The position numbers were made by a program, and so were the translations under genes. Of a DNA stretch of 64,000 bases, positions 42,697 through 50,536 are shown in pieces. Source of the DNA: Cellulomonas sp. 73-92 (lineage in GTDB: Bacteria > Actinomycetota > Actinomycetes > Actinomycetales > Cellulomonadaceae); contig NZ_MKTH01000013.1 in assembly GCF_001898175.1 (NCBI RefSeq), forward strand, positions 1-64,000, in the 5' to 3' direction. The notes beneath the pieces are model-generated. The model was not told where the DNA came from, did no database searches, and was given only the letters and a program-made list of their open reading frames with translations. Position 1 is the first letter of the stretch; each line of letters starts with the position of its first letter.

Positions 42697-42753
42697 CTTC
42701 ACTTTCCTGAGCTTTCGGTTGTGATTCACGACCGGCGGTTCAGGAAAGTGAAG
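42697..42753. repeat. 14-bp inverted repeat with nested hairpin upstream of cysS
   Basis: CTTCACTTTCCTGA (42697-42710) is perfectly complementary to 42740-42753, with a 29-base spacer that itself folds (CGGTTGTGA against TCACGACCG, one mismatch). It is conspicuously AT-rich for this genome. It lies between the end of the PLP-enzyme gene and the start of cysS and may act as a terminator or mark a junction. Confidence 0.75.
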
Positions 42754-42777
42754 AAGGGGGTGGGCAGGTGGGTGAGC

Positions 42778-42792
42778 GGGTGGGTGGGTGGG
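42778..42792 (+). other. G-quadruplex motif GGGTGGGTGGGTGGG
   Basis: Four GGG tracts with single-base loops form a canonical, highly stable G-quadruplex sequence on the plus strand, which is the template strand for the flanking leftward genes. More G-tracts precede it from 42755. It ends three bases before the stop codon of the PLP enzyme gene. Confidence 0.7.
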
Positions 42793-42795
42793 CGG

Positions 42796-44010
42796 TCAGC
42801 CGAACGAGCGGCCCTCGCCGCGGTAGGTCGGGACCGTCCGCTCGATCCGACCGCGCCGCACCAGGTGCACGTCGGCGAACCGCTCCATCACCTCGCCGGC
42901 CTTCGCGTGCCGGAACCACACCCGGTCGCCGACGGCCAGCACGCGCCCCGGCGCCAGGCGCAGCGGCGTCTGCACCTCGCCGGCGCCCTCGCGGCCGGTC
43001 AGCCGCAGGCCGGCCGGCCAGGCCGGCCGCGGCAGCCGGGAGGGCGCGGCGGGCCCGGAAGCGACGTACCCGCCGCCGAACACGGTGGCGTACCCCGGCC
43101 CCGGCAGCCGCACCACGTCGAGCCCGACGAAGGCCGCGGGACGGGACCGGAAGGCGCGGTAGCCGTCGAACAGGGTGGGGCAGTACAGGCCGGAGCCGGC
43201 GGTGACCTCTGTGACCGTGGGATCGGCCGCCGTGCGGTCCACCGAGCCCGTGCCGCCGCCGTTGACCAGCTCGAGCGGGCCGACCTCCCGTTGCACCGCG
43301 TCGCGCACCGCGCGGCGGCGGACGTCGAGGTCGGCCAGCGAGAGCCGCTTGACCGCCCGCACCGCCGCCGAGGAGTCCGGCAGGCCCGCGACCTGGGCCT
43401 CGTAGAACATGAGGCCCCGCACGTGCAGCCCCGGCAGCTGCGCCACCGACCCCGCGAGCGCGGCGACCTCGGCCGGCGTGTGCACCGGCGAGCGGCGCAC
43501 CCCGAGGTGGAGCGCGAGCGGGCCGAGGGCCAGCCGCAGCGAGGCGTCGACGTCCAGGCAGACGCGCAGCGTGCGCCCGTGCGCGGCTGCCGCCCGCGAT
43601 GCCCGCACCGCCTGCGCCACGTCGTCGACCATGAGCGTCACCGCCGCCGCGGCGGCCTTGTCGGCCGCGATCGCGTCCAGGGCGGCCTCGTCGGCGGTCG
43701 GGTAGCCGACCAGGACGTCGGCGACGCCCGCCGAGGCCAGCCACAGCGCCTCCCAGGGCGAGTACGCCATGACGCCGACGACGCCCGGGCGCGCGAGGAC
43801 GAGGTCGAGCACCGCGCGCACGCGCACCGACTTGCTCGCCACCCGCAGCGGCGTGCCGGCGGCCCGGCGCAGGAGGTCGTCGAGGTTCGCCTCGAACGCG
43901 TCGAGGTCCAGCGCGACGAGCGGCGCCGGGAGCCCGGCCGTCGCGGCGGAGAGCGCCTCGCCGACGCCGCCCGGCGGGCCGGCGGGTGCCGCGCCGCCGT
44001 GCGCGCTCAC
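42796..44010 (-). CDS. PLP-dependent amino acid deaminase/aldolase (alanine racemase N-terminal fold)
   Basis: 404 residues. The N-terminal TIM barrel resembles alanine racemase and D-threonine aldolase: APLVALDLDAFEANLDDLLR, RVASKSVRVRAVLDLVLARP with the likely PLP-binding Lys, GVMAYSPWEALWLASAGVAD and LVNGGGTGSVDRTAADPTVT. The C-terminal beta domain has FGGGYVASGP and WFRHAKAGEVMERFADVHLV. Exact substrate not predictable; a D-amino-acid-like substrate is likely. GTG overlaps the MFS stop (GTGA), so it is coupled to the TetR-MFS genes and may share their inducer. Confidence 0.87.
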   Translation of the reverse strand: MSAHGGAAPAGPPGGVGEALSAATAGLPAPLVALDLDAFEANLDDLLRRAAGTPLRVASKSVRVRAVLDLVLARPGVVGVMAYSPWEALWLASAGVADVLVGYPTADEAALDAIAADKAAAAAVTLMVDDVAQAVRASRAAAAHGRTLRVCLDVDASLRLALGPLALHLGVRRSPVHTPAEVAALAGSVAQLPGLHVRGLMFYEAQVAGLPDSSAAVRAVKRLSLADLDVRRRAVRDAVQREVGPLELVNGGGTGSVDRTAADPTVTEVTAGSGLYCPTLFDGYRAFRSRPAAFVGLDVVRLPGPGYATVFGGGYVASGPAAPSRLPRPAWPAGLRLTGREGAGEVQTPLRLAPGRVLAVGDRVWFRHAKAGEVMERFADVHLVRRGRIERTVPTYRGEGRSFG

Positions 44011-45254
44011 GCCGCGGCCTCGTCGTGCTCGCCCCGCTGGCTGCCCGCCGCGACGGGCTGCCGCCCGCCGGACCCGGGTCCCGGCACGCGCAGCACGCCC
44101 GCGACCAGGGGCACCGCCAGGACGAGCACGGCCGGGACGACGAAGCCGGCCCGCAGCGTCGCGACCGTCCCGACCGCGCCGACGAGCACGCCGCCGAGCA
44201 CCACGCCGACGTAGTTGAAGTAGTTGAGCCGGGCGACGACGAGGTCGGCCGCGCCCGGCGCCACGTCGCCCGCCGCCGAGAACGCCAGCGGCGGCACCAC
44301 GGCGAGCAGGCCGGTGACGCCGAAGGCCGCCACGGCCGTCCACGGGCCGCCCGCGGCGACGACCGCGAGCATCGCCGCGGCGCCCAGCACCCCGGTGGTG
44401 CGGACCACCGCCGTGCGACCCCACCGCTGCACGGCGCGGTCGCCGAGCACGCGTGCGAGGAGCGCCACGCCGAGGTACGCGGCGTAGCCGAGCGGCCGCA
44501 CGTGGGCCGACGCGCGCAGCTCGTCGAGGAAGAGCGCGCTCCACGAGGAGACCGCCGAGTCGGCGATGTAGTAGGCGACCACGCACACGCCGAGCAGCAG
44601 CACCGGACGCCACGGCACCCGGCGCCCCGCGGGCAGGGTCTCGAGCGTCGTCTCGCCGGGCCGCCCGCGCCAGCCCCAGCGCACGACGAGCACCCCCGCG
44701 GCCACCGCCACCGGCACGCCGAGCACGAGCACCCACAGGACGGGACGCTCGCTCCAGTGGCCGCCGGTCACCGCGACGAGCAGCGCCCCGACGATGCCGG
44801 CCGCGGAGAACGCCCCGTGGAAGGAGGAGAGCAACGAGCGTCCGTACTCCTGCTGCACGGCGACGGCCTGCATGTTCCCGCCCGCGTCCACCAGGCCCAG
44901 GCCCAGGCCGTACACGAGGAACCCCGCGACGGCCACGCCGAAGGTCGGCGACGACGAGACCCACGCGAGCGCCACGACGAGCCCGGCCAGTCCCGCGGTC
45001 AGCGCCGCGCGCGAGCCGCCGCGGCCGCGCGCCAGGCGGTCGGCCACGACGGTGCCGAGGGCCGCCATCGCGCACACGAGCAGGATGACGACCGTGATCT
45101 CGCCGGTGCCGACCGAGTAGCGGTTCTCGAACGCCGGCAGGCTCGTCAGGACCAGGGCGTACGCCAGCCCCTGCGCGGCGAACGCGGACGCGGCGGCGCC
45201 TCGGGCGCGGCGGGCGGCGCCGGCCCGACCGGTGCCGACGCCGGGGGTGCTCAC
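44007..45254 (-). CDS. Major facilitator superfamily transporter
   Basis: 415 residues with about 12 hydrophobic helices. Loop motifs such as VADRLARGRGGSRAAL after TM2 and LGLGLVDAGGNMQAVAVQQE fit FucP/sugar-type MFS proteins. Substrate unknown. GTG start overlaps the tetR stop and the stop overlaps the next start, forming a tight three-gene operon with a TetR regulator, which suggests efflux or uptake of the regulator's ligand. Confidence 0.88.
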   Translation of the reverse strand: MSTPGVGTGRAGAARRARGAAASAFAAQGLAYALVLTSLPAFENRYSVGTGEITVVILLVCAMAALGTVVADRLARGRGGSRAALTAGLAGLVVALAWVSSSPTFGVAVAGFLVYGLGLGLVDAGGNMQAVAVQQEYGRSLLSSFHGAFSAAGIVGALLVAVTGGHWSERPVLWVLVLGVPVAVAAGVLVVRWGWRGRPGETTLETLPAGRRVPWRPVLLLGVCVVAYYIADSAVSSWSALFLDELRASAHVRPLGYAAYLGVALLARVLGDRAVQRWGRTAVVRTTGVLGAAAMLAVVAAGGPWTAVAAFGVTGLLAVVPPLAFSAAGDVAPGAADLVVARLNYFNYVGVVLGGVLVGAVGTVATLRAGFVVPAVLVLAVPLVAGVLRVPGPGSGGRQPVAAGSQRGEHDEAAA

Positions 45255-45895
45255 GCCGACGCGTCGCGCGCCCGGGTGGGCAGGGCCACCCCGTCGGCGC
45301 CGACGGGGCGGGCGTGCCCGGAGAGGAACTCGGCGAACACGCGAAGGTTCTCGCGCGCCGCGGCGTCGTCGCCGTCGGCGAGCCACGCGAGCACCACGCC
45401 GTCCGTCATCATGACGACGAGCCGCGCCATGGTCTCGATGGGCAGCGTCCACGCGATGCTCGCCGAGCGGGCGAGGGTCTCCAGGAACTGGCTCGCGGCC
45501 TCGTGGCTGACGAGGTACTGGTTGACGGAGACCTGGCGCACCTCGACGTGGCGCATCGAGTACGTCGTGAGCTCGTAGCTCAGCAGCTGGGACCCGCGCG
45601 TGGCGCTGATGCCGCCCCACAGCAGGTCGAGCGCCCGCTCGATGATCACGTCGGGCTCACCGTGGACCGGCATCTCCAGCAGGCTCTGCGAGAGGTTCTG
45701 CCGCGTGATCTCGTGCGCCATCGCCGAGAGGAGCTCGTCCTTGTCCTGGAAGCAGTAGTGGACCACCCCGAGCGACACCCCGGCCTCGGCGGCCACCGCA
45801 CGGACCGTCGCCGCGTCGATGCCCTCCCGGCTCGCCACCGCGATGGCGGCCTCCACGAGCTGCTCGCGTCGTTCGGCGATCGGCAGCCTCTTCAT
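45251..45895 (-). CDS. TetR family transcriptional regulator
   Basis: 214 residues. The N-terminal helix-turn-helix domain is RREQLVEAAIAVASREGIDA, ATVRAVAAEAGVSLGVVHYC, FQDKDELLSAM. The ligand-binding half is helical with no recognisable specificity. ATG at 45895 has GAGGGGG five bases upstream; longer in-frame starts would run into the promoter. It probably represses its own operon and the divergent oxidase gene through the inverted repeat at 45969-45991. Confidence 0.92.
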   Translation of the reverse strand: MKRLPIAERREQLVEAAIAVASREGIDAATVRAVAAEAGVSLGVVHYCFQDKDELLSAMAHEITRQNLSQSLLEMPVHGEPDVIIERALDLLWGGISATRGSQLLSYELTTYSMRHVEVRQVSVNQYLVSHEAASQFLETLARSASIAWTLPIETMARLVVMMTDGVVLAWLADGDDAAARENLRVFAEFLSGHARPVGADGVALPTRARDASA

Positions 45896-45968
45896 GGTCC
45901 CCCTCAGTAGCCCGGAGCGCCCCGTCGACCGTGCCGGTGCAGTCATCACAAACCTCGTCGTGACACAA

Positions 45969-45991
45969 GTCAAGCACGTCCCTCACTTGAC
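45969..45991. promoter_or_regulatory. Candidate TetR operator between divergent promoters
   Basis: GTCAAG (45969-45974) and CTTGAC (45986-45991) form an inverted repeat with an 11-base spacer. Each arm also supplies a TTGAC -35 box: leftward TTGACT with TGTGAT 17 bases on, rightward TTGACC. A repressor bound here would shut both directions. Confidence 0.45.
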
Positions 45992-46021
45992 CTGGACAGA
46001 TGACCAGATGATGCTGCGACG

Positions 46022-47338
46022 ATGGCCGCACCCTGGGAGAACTGGGCCCGCACCCAGCGCGTCACGCCGCGGCGCGTCGAGCGCCCGCTCGACGCGGGCG
46101 ACATCGCCGACGCCGTGCGCCGAGCGGCCGCCGAGGGCCTCCGCGTGCGGGCCGTCGGCAGCGGCCACTCCTTCACGGGCGCGGCGGTCACCGACGGGGT
46201 CCAGCTCGACCTCGACGCCGTCCGGCGCGTCGAACGGGTGCTGCCGCTGCCCGACGGCCGCTCGCTCGTCACGGTGGGCGCCGGGATCCGGCTGCGGCGA
46301 CTGTGCGCCGAGCTCGCGGCGCGCGGGCTGGCGCTGGAGAACATGGGCGACATCGACCACCAGACCCTGGCGGGCGCGATCAGCACGGGGACGCACGGCA
46401 CGGGCGCGCGGCTGCGCGGCATGGCGGCGCAGGTGGCCGGGGTCCGCCTGGTCACCGCCGGCGGCGACGTCGTCGACCTCACGCCCGACGACGAGGCCTT
46501 CGAGCCGGCGCGCCTGGGCCTCGGTGCGGTCGGCGTGCTCGCGGCCGTCACGCTGGCGGTCGTGCCGGCGTGACGGCTCGAGGCGCGCGAGGAACCGCTC
46601 CCGCTCGACGACGTGCTGGACGGTCTCGACGAACTCGTCGACGGCAACGACCACTTCGAGTTCTACTGGTTCTGCCACACCCGGCGGGCCCTGACCAAGC
46701 GCAACAACCGGGTGCCCGACGACGTCGACCGCCCGCTGCCGCCGGTGCGGGGCTGGGTGGCCGACGAGCTGCTGTCCAACGCCGTGTTCGGGGTGGTCAA
46801 CCAGGTCGCGGCCGCGGCGCCGCGCACCGTGCGCGGCCTCAACACGCTCAGCGCCCACGCGCTCGGCGCGCGCACCTACACCGGGGGTTCGCACGACGTG
46901 TTCGTGTCCCCGCGTCGGGTCCGGTTCCGGGAGATGGAGTACGCGGTCCCGCGCCCGGCGGTGCGTGGGGTGCTCGACGAGATCGACCGGTGGACCCGTG
47001 CCCACGGCGCGCAGGTGCCGTTCCCCGTCGAGGTCCGGTTCGCGGCGGCCGACGACCTGTGGCTGTCCACCGCGACCGGCCGCGACACCGCCTACGTGGC
47101 CGTCCACCAGTACTGGCGCATGCCGTACGACGCGTACTTCGACGCCGTCGAGCGGATCGTCGCGCAGGTCGACGGGCGTCCGCACTGGGGCAAGCTGCAC
47201 ACGCTGGGTGCCGGGCGCCTCGCCGAGCTCTACCCGCGGATGGCCGACGTGCGGCGCGTCCGCGCCGCCCTCGACCCGCGGGGCGTGTTCGCCAACGCCT
47301 ACCTCGACCACGTCCTGGGACCCGTCACAGCCTCCTGA
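46022..47338 (+). pseudogene. FAD-linked sugar-lactone oxidase (D-arabinono-1,4-lactone oxidase family), interrupted by in-frame stop
   Basis: The N-terminal FAD-binding domain (NWARTQRVTPRRVERPLDAG, VRAVGSGHSFTGAAVTDGVQ, NMGDIDHQTLAGAISTGTHG TG) ends at TGA 46571-46573. The same frame then continues without a gap through the C-terminal ALO domain (HFEFYWFCHTRRALTKRNNR, PFPVEVRFAAADDLWLST, HWGKLHTL and DPRGVFANAYLDHVLG) to 47338, giving 439 codons, the normal family length. One nonsense change splits an otherwise intact gene. The downstream half could start at GTG or ATG codons after 46613, but the halves are useless apart. A sequencing error is possible. Confidence 0.85.
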
Positions 47339-47400
47339 CCGGCGGCGATGGCCGCCGGGCGGCGCGCGGCCGGCCGGGGGCGCTCGCCCCGGACGACCGA

Positions 47401-47451
47401 CGCCTCCGCCACCCGATCATTCGGTCACCGATTGGACGGGCGGCGGAGGCG
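47401..47451. terminator. Bidirectional hairpin between oxidase pseudogene and small Cys protein gene
   Basis: A 15-bp stem with one mismatch (47401-47415 against 47437-47451) encloses a smaller TCGGT-C-ACCGA hairpin. It lies between convergent genes. Confidence 0.65.
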
Positions 47452-47478
47452 ACGTGGGACCTGCGCCTGGTGGCGCCC

Positions 47479-47643
47479 CTACTTGGCGAAGAGCTTGGAG
47501 AAGAAGCCGCCGGTGGGCTGCTCGCTCTCGTGGCCGGCGCACCACTGGGACGCGGGCACCCGGGCCTTGACCGAGTCGACGTGCTGGCCGCAGCCGGCCC
47601 ACGTCGTCTTGCCGCACACGGAGCACTTCACGGGGTAGCACAT
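47479..47643 (-). CDS. Small cysteine-rich protein (54 aa)
   Basis: 54 residues beginning MCYPVKCSVCGKTTWAGCGQ, with four Cys in the first 18 residues plus one His and a fifth Cys at position 35 (SQWCAGHE). The CxxC pattern suggests a zinc knuckle or a sulfur-reactive site. The C-terminal GGFFSKLFAK is amphipathic. It is the last gene of the trx-coaDR-cstR operon (47 bases after cstR). I recall similar short proteins in other actinobacteria, but the function is unknown. Confidence 0.8.
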   Translation of the reverse strand: MCYPVKCSVCGKTTWAGCGQHVDSVKARVPASQWCAGHESEQPTGGFFSKLFAK

Positions 47644-47690
47644 GGGTATCTCTCCTGGGGTTGGGGGTCGAGGGTCGAGGGGTTGACGGG

Positions 47691-47969
47691 TCAGGCGAGC
47701 ATGAGGAAGAGCTTCTCCAGCTCTTCCGTGGTCAGGCCGTCGTCGCCGGTCGCGGCGGCCTGCGGGTCGGTGAGGCAGTCCTTCATCGCGGTCGACACGA
47801 TGGCGAACCCGGCCTTGTGCAGGGCGCTGGTCACCGCGGCGAGCTGGGTGACGACGTCGCGGCACGAGCCGCCGGCCTCGACCGCGGCGATGACGGCGTT
47901 GAGCTGGCCGCTGGCTCGGCGCAGACGGTTGACGACGCGGCGCTGCGCCTCGGCCTCGGGAGTGCTCAT
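47691..47969 (-). CDS. cstR: CsoR/CstR-family repressor, persulfide-sensor type
   Basis: 92-residue all-helical repressor (RRVVNRLRRASGQLNAVIAA). It keeps Cys36 and Cys65 but has Ala61 in place of the copper-ligand His of CsoR, which is the CstR pattern of sulfane-sulfur sensing through a Cys-Cys bridge. It lies in an operon with a thioredoxin and a CoA-disulfide reductase-rhodanese, the targets expected for CstR. A paralogue, about two-thirds identical by eye, lies at 57281-57559. It probably binds the operators at 50068, 54666 and 57899. Confidence 0.9.
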   Translation of the reverse strand: MSTPEAEAQRRVVNRLRRASGQLNAVIAAVEAGGSCRDVVTQLAAVTSALHKAGFAIVSTAMKDCLTDPQAAATGDDGLTTEELEKLFLMLA

Positions 47970-47999
47970 GACCGGTCTCCTGTCGCTGGGGGTCGGGGT

Positions 48000-49676
48000 T
48001 CAGGCCCGCGCGGGCTGCGGGGCGGCGGCGCGCATCTGGAGCGCCGCCGCGAGCGTCTCCATGCCGCCGGACAGCGACGCGGAGTCGAAGCCCTGGGCGA
48101 CGAGGATCCGATGGGCGAGGTACGAGCGCCACCCGGAGTGGCACATGACGCGCACGGGACGGCCGGCGGCGGCCTCACGGACCTCGCCGATCCGCTCGCG
48201 CAGCTCGGTGTGCGGCACGTTGAGCGCGCCGTTCAGGTGACCACGGGCGAACTCGCCGGCGGTGCGCACGTCGAGCACGAGCGCCTCGGTCACCACCTGC
48301 TCGATGTCGTCCGGGTACCACAGGCGCAGCGTGCCGTCGACGACGTTCTGGCCGACGAAGCCGGTCATGGTCACCGGATCCTTGGCGCTGCCGTAGGGCG
48401 GCGCGTACGCCAGGTCGAGGTCGACCAGGTCGTCCACGGTCATGCCGGCGCGGATCGCGGTCGAGAGGACGTCGATGCGCTTGTCCGCACCGTCCTCCCC
48501 CACCACCTGCGCGCCGAGCACGCGGCCGTCGGCGGGCGCGATGTGGACCACGAGGTGCAGCGTGCTGGTGCCGGGGAAGTAGCTCGCGTGCTGGCCCGGG
48601 TGCAGGTGCAGCGTGCGGTAGTCGATCCCGGCGGCGTCGAGCGCGGCCCGGTTCGCGCCGGTCATGGCGGCCGTGAGGTCGCCCACCCGCACGATCGCGG
48701 TGCCCGTGGTCGGCGGGATCGGCCGCGCCGTGGCGGGCCGCAGGATGTCGTCGGCCACGAACCGGCCGGCACGGTTCGCCGGCCCGGCCAGCGGCACGGG
48801 ACGGAGCACGTGCGTCACCGCGTCGACGCTGACCACCGCGTCGCCCACGGCCCAGATGCCGGGCTGCGACGTGCGGCCGTGCTCGTCGACGACGATCGCG
48901 CCGCGCTCGCACGCGACGCCGGCCCGCTCGAACACCTCGGTGTCGGGGCGCACGCCGACCGAGAGCACCACGAGGTCGGCCTCGAGCCGGCTCCCGTCGC
49001 CGAGCACGACGACGTCGCGCTCCGCCCCGTGCTCGATCTCGGTCGCGGCGACGCCGGCGCGCACGTCGATGCCCAGGCGCGCCAGGGCGTGCGTCGCGTA
49101 GAACGCGAGCTCCTCCTCCAGCGGCGGCAGCACGTGCGGCGCGAGCTCGACGAGGGTCACTGTCAGGCCGGCCTTGGCGAGCGCCTCGGCCGCCTCGACC
49201 CCGATGAACCCGGCGCCGAGCACGACGGCCCGGCCGGCGCCCCCGGTGACGCGGGCGCGCATCATGAGCGCCTCGTCGACCGTCCGGAGCGTGCTGACGC
49301 GCGGGGAGTCCAGGCCGGGGATCGGGGGCCGGACGGCCTTGGCGCCCGGCGAGAGCACGAGCGCGTCGTAGCCGAGCTCGTCGACCCCGTCCGCGGTGCT
49401 CACCGTGACGGTCCGCGCCACCGGGTCCACCCCGATGACGTCGTGACCGGTGCGCACGTCCAGGGCCAGCGCGGCGCGCAGCGACTCGGGCGTCTGCACC
49501 TGCAGCGCCCCGGGGTCGGTGATCTCGCCGCCCACGTAGTACGGCAGGCCGCAGTTGGCGAACGAGACGTACGGGCCGCGCTCGAGCACGACGATCTCCG
49601 CCGTCTCGTCGAGCCTGCGGGCGCGCGCGGCGGCGCTCATGCCGCCCGCGACGCCACCGACGACGACGATCCTCAT
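48000..49676 (-). CDS. CoA-disulfide reductase with C-terminal rhodanese domain
   Basis: 558 residues. The FAD/NAD-binding part starts VVVGGVAGGMSAAARARR, with the single active Cys42 in VSFANCGLPYYVGG and VVLGAGFIGVEAAEALAK for the NAD(P)H site; a dimerisation domain follows (about 330-445). The C-terminal rhodanese (about 455-545) has VMCHSGWRS, a CxxGxR(S/T) active loop. Such CoADR-RHD proteins reduce CoA persulfides and polysulfides. The ATG overlaps the thioredoxin stop by four bases. Confidence 0.93.
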   Translation of the reverse strand: MRIVVVGGVAGGMSAAARARRLDETAEIVVLERGPYVSFANCGLPYYVGGEITDPGALQVQTPESLRAALALDVRTGHDVIGVDPVARTVTVSTADGVDELGYDALVLSPGAKAVRPPIPGLDSPRVSTLRTVDEALMMRARVTGGAGRAVVLGAGFIGVEAAEALAKAGLTVTLVELAPHVLPPLEEELAFYATHALARLGIDVRAGVAATEIEHGAERDVVVLGDGSRLEADLVVLSVGVRPDTEVFERAGVACERGAIVVDEHGRTSQPGIWAVGDAVVSVDAVTHVLRPVPLAGPANRAGRFVADDILRPATARPIPPTTGTAIVRVGDLTAAMTGANRAALDAAGIDYRTLHLHPGQHASYFPGTSTLHLVVHIAPADGRVLGAQVVGEDGADKRIDVLSTAIRAGMTVDDLVDLDLAYAPPYGSAKDPVTMTGFVGQNVVDGTLRLWYPDDIEQVVTEALVLDVRTAGEFARGHLNGALNVPHTELRERIGEVREAAAGRPVRVMCHSGWRSYLAHRILVAQGFDSASLSGGMETLAAALQMRAAAPQPARA

Positions 49677-50059
49677 CGGACGGCCTCCGCGCCCTGCTCC
49701 TCGGCCTGCGCCGCCAGCTGAGCCCGCACCTCGTCCATGTCGAGCCCGCGCACGGCGGCGATGAGCTCGTCGAGCGCCGTGGCCGGCAGCGCGCCGGGCT
49801 GGGCGAAGACGACGATCCCGGCGCGGAACGCCACGAGGGTGGGGATCGAGGTGATGCCGAACACGCCGGCCAGCTGCTGCTGCGCCTCGGTGTCGACCTT
49901 GCCGAAGACGATGTCGGGGTGGGCCTGCGAGGCGCGCTCGAAGACCGGGGCGAACATGCGGCAGGGACCGCACCACGCGGCCCAGAAGTCGAGGAGGACG
50001 ATGTCGTTCTCCGCGACGACCGCGGGAAGGGTGTCGAGCGTGATCTCACGGGTGCTCAT
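49673..50059 (-). CDS. Thioredoxin
   Basis: 128-residue thioredoxin with the redox motif WCGPC (Cys30, Cys33) and the cis-Pro segment TSIPTLVAFRAG. A 20-residue acidic C-terminal extension (DEVRAQLAAQAEEQGAEAVR) is additional. It is the first gene of the sulfane-sulfur operon, and its ATG lies six bases after a TATACT -10, so its mRNA is probably leaderless. Likely job: recycling protein persulfides made by the rhodanese enzymes. Confidence 0.93.
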   Translation of the reverse strand: MSTREITLDTLPAVVAENDIVLLDFWAAWCGPCRMFAPVFERASQAHPDIVFGKVDTEAQQQLAGVFGITSIPTLVAFRAGIVVFAQPGALPATALDELIAAVRGLDMDEVRAQLAAQAEEQGAEAVR

Positions 50060-50067
50060 GGGACGAG

Positions 50068-50085
50068 TATACCCCCGGGGGTTTA
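50068..50085. promoter_or_regulatory. CsoR/CstR-type operator, thioredoxin-DsrE intergenic
   Basis: TATACCCCCGGGGGTTTA is an 18-base near-perfect palindrome. On the minus strand it overlaps the TATACT -10 of the thioredoxin operon and lies after a TTGCGC -35 (16-base spacing). It also faces the divergent DsrE gene. Near-identical copies occur at 54666 and 57899. Confidence 0.8.
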
Positions 50086-50194
50086 TTGCGCAACCGTGCC
50101 GCACCCGAGCGGGAGGATGGCGGCGGGGGGACCGACCGCCGGTCCCCGTGCCGCGGACCGCCCCGCGGCCCAGCACGGCGAAGGGACGGACGCG

Positions 50195-50536
50195 ATGACC
50201 AGGGGAGTCGTGCTGCACCTGAGCGAGGGATCGCCGGACAAGCATCGGGCCGTGCTGCGCAACGCGCTCAACCTGCTGCCGGTCCTGGAGCCGGGGACGC
50301 CGGTCGAGGTGGTGGTGCACGGTGACGGGCTGGCGCTGGCGCTGACCGGCGCGCCGGCCGGTGCGGCGCTCGCCGAGGCGCAGGCGGCCGGCATCCGGCT
50401 GGCGGTGTGCCGCAACTCGATGCGCTCGGCCGGCGTGGACGACGACCGCCTGGCGCCGGGGGCGTTCGTCGTGCCCTCGGGGGTGGCGCACCTCGTCGCG
50501 CGACAGTTCGAGGGCTGGGCCTACCTGCGGCCCTGA
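50195..50536 (+). CDS. DsrE-family protein
   Basis: 113 residues of the DsrE/DsrF-like alpha/beta fold: GVVLHLSEGSPDKHRAVLRN, VEVVVHGDGLALAL, and a conserved Cys in IRLAVCRNSMRSAGVDDDRL, the position that carries persulfide in sulfur-relay DsrE proteins. ATG at 50195 has AAGGGA nine bases upstream. It is divergent from the thioredoxin operon and shares its operator. Its stop overlaps the convergent kinase gene by 16 bases. Confidence 0.88.
   Translation: MTRGVVLHLSEGSPDKHRAVLRNALNLLPVLEPGTPVEVVVHGDGLALALTGAPAGAALAEAQAAGIRLAVCRNSMRSAGVDDDRLAPGAFVVPSGVAHLVARQFEGWAYLRP

Noticed and set aside
42610..42795. A T-box riboswitch or tRNA in the cysS upstream gap
   Set aside because: No T-box sequence, specifier loop or cloverleaf could be drawn; only the inverted repeat and G-tracts are present.
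46571..46573. TGA in the oxidase gene as a selenocysteine codon
   Set aside because: The family has no Cys at this point and no selenocysteine insertion element was recognised after it. A nonsense mutation or read error is simpler.
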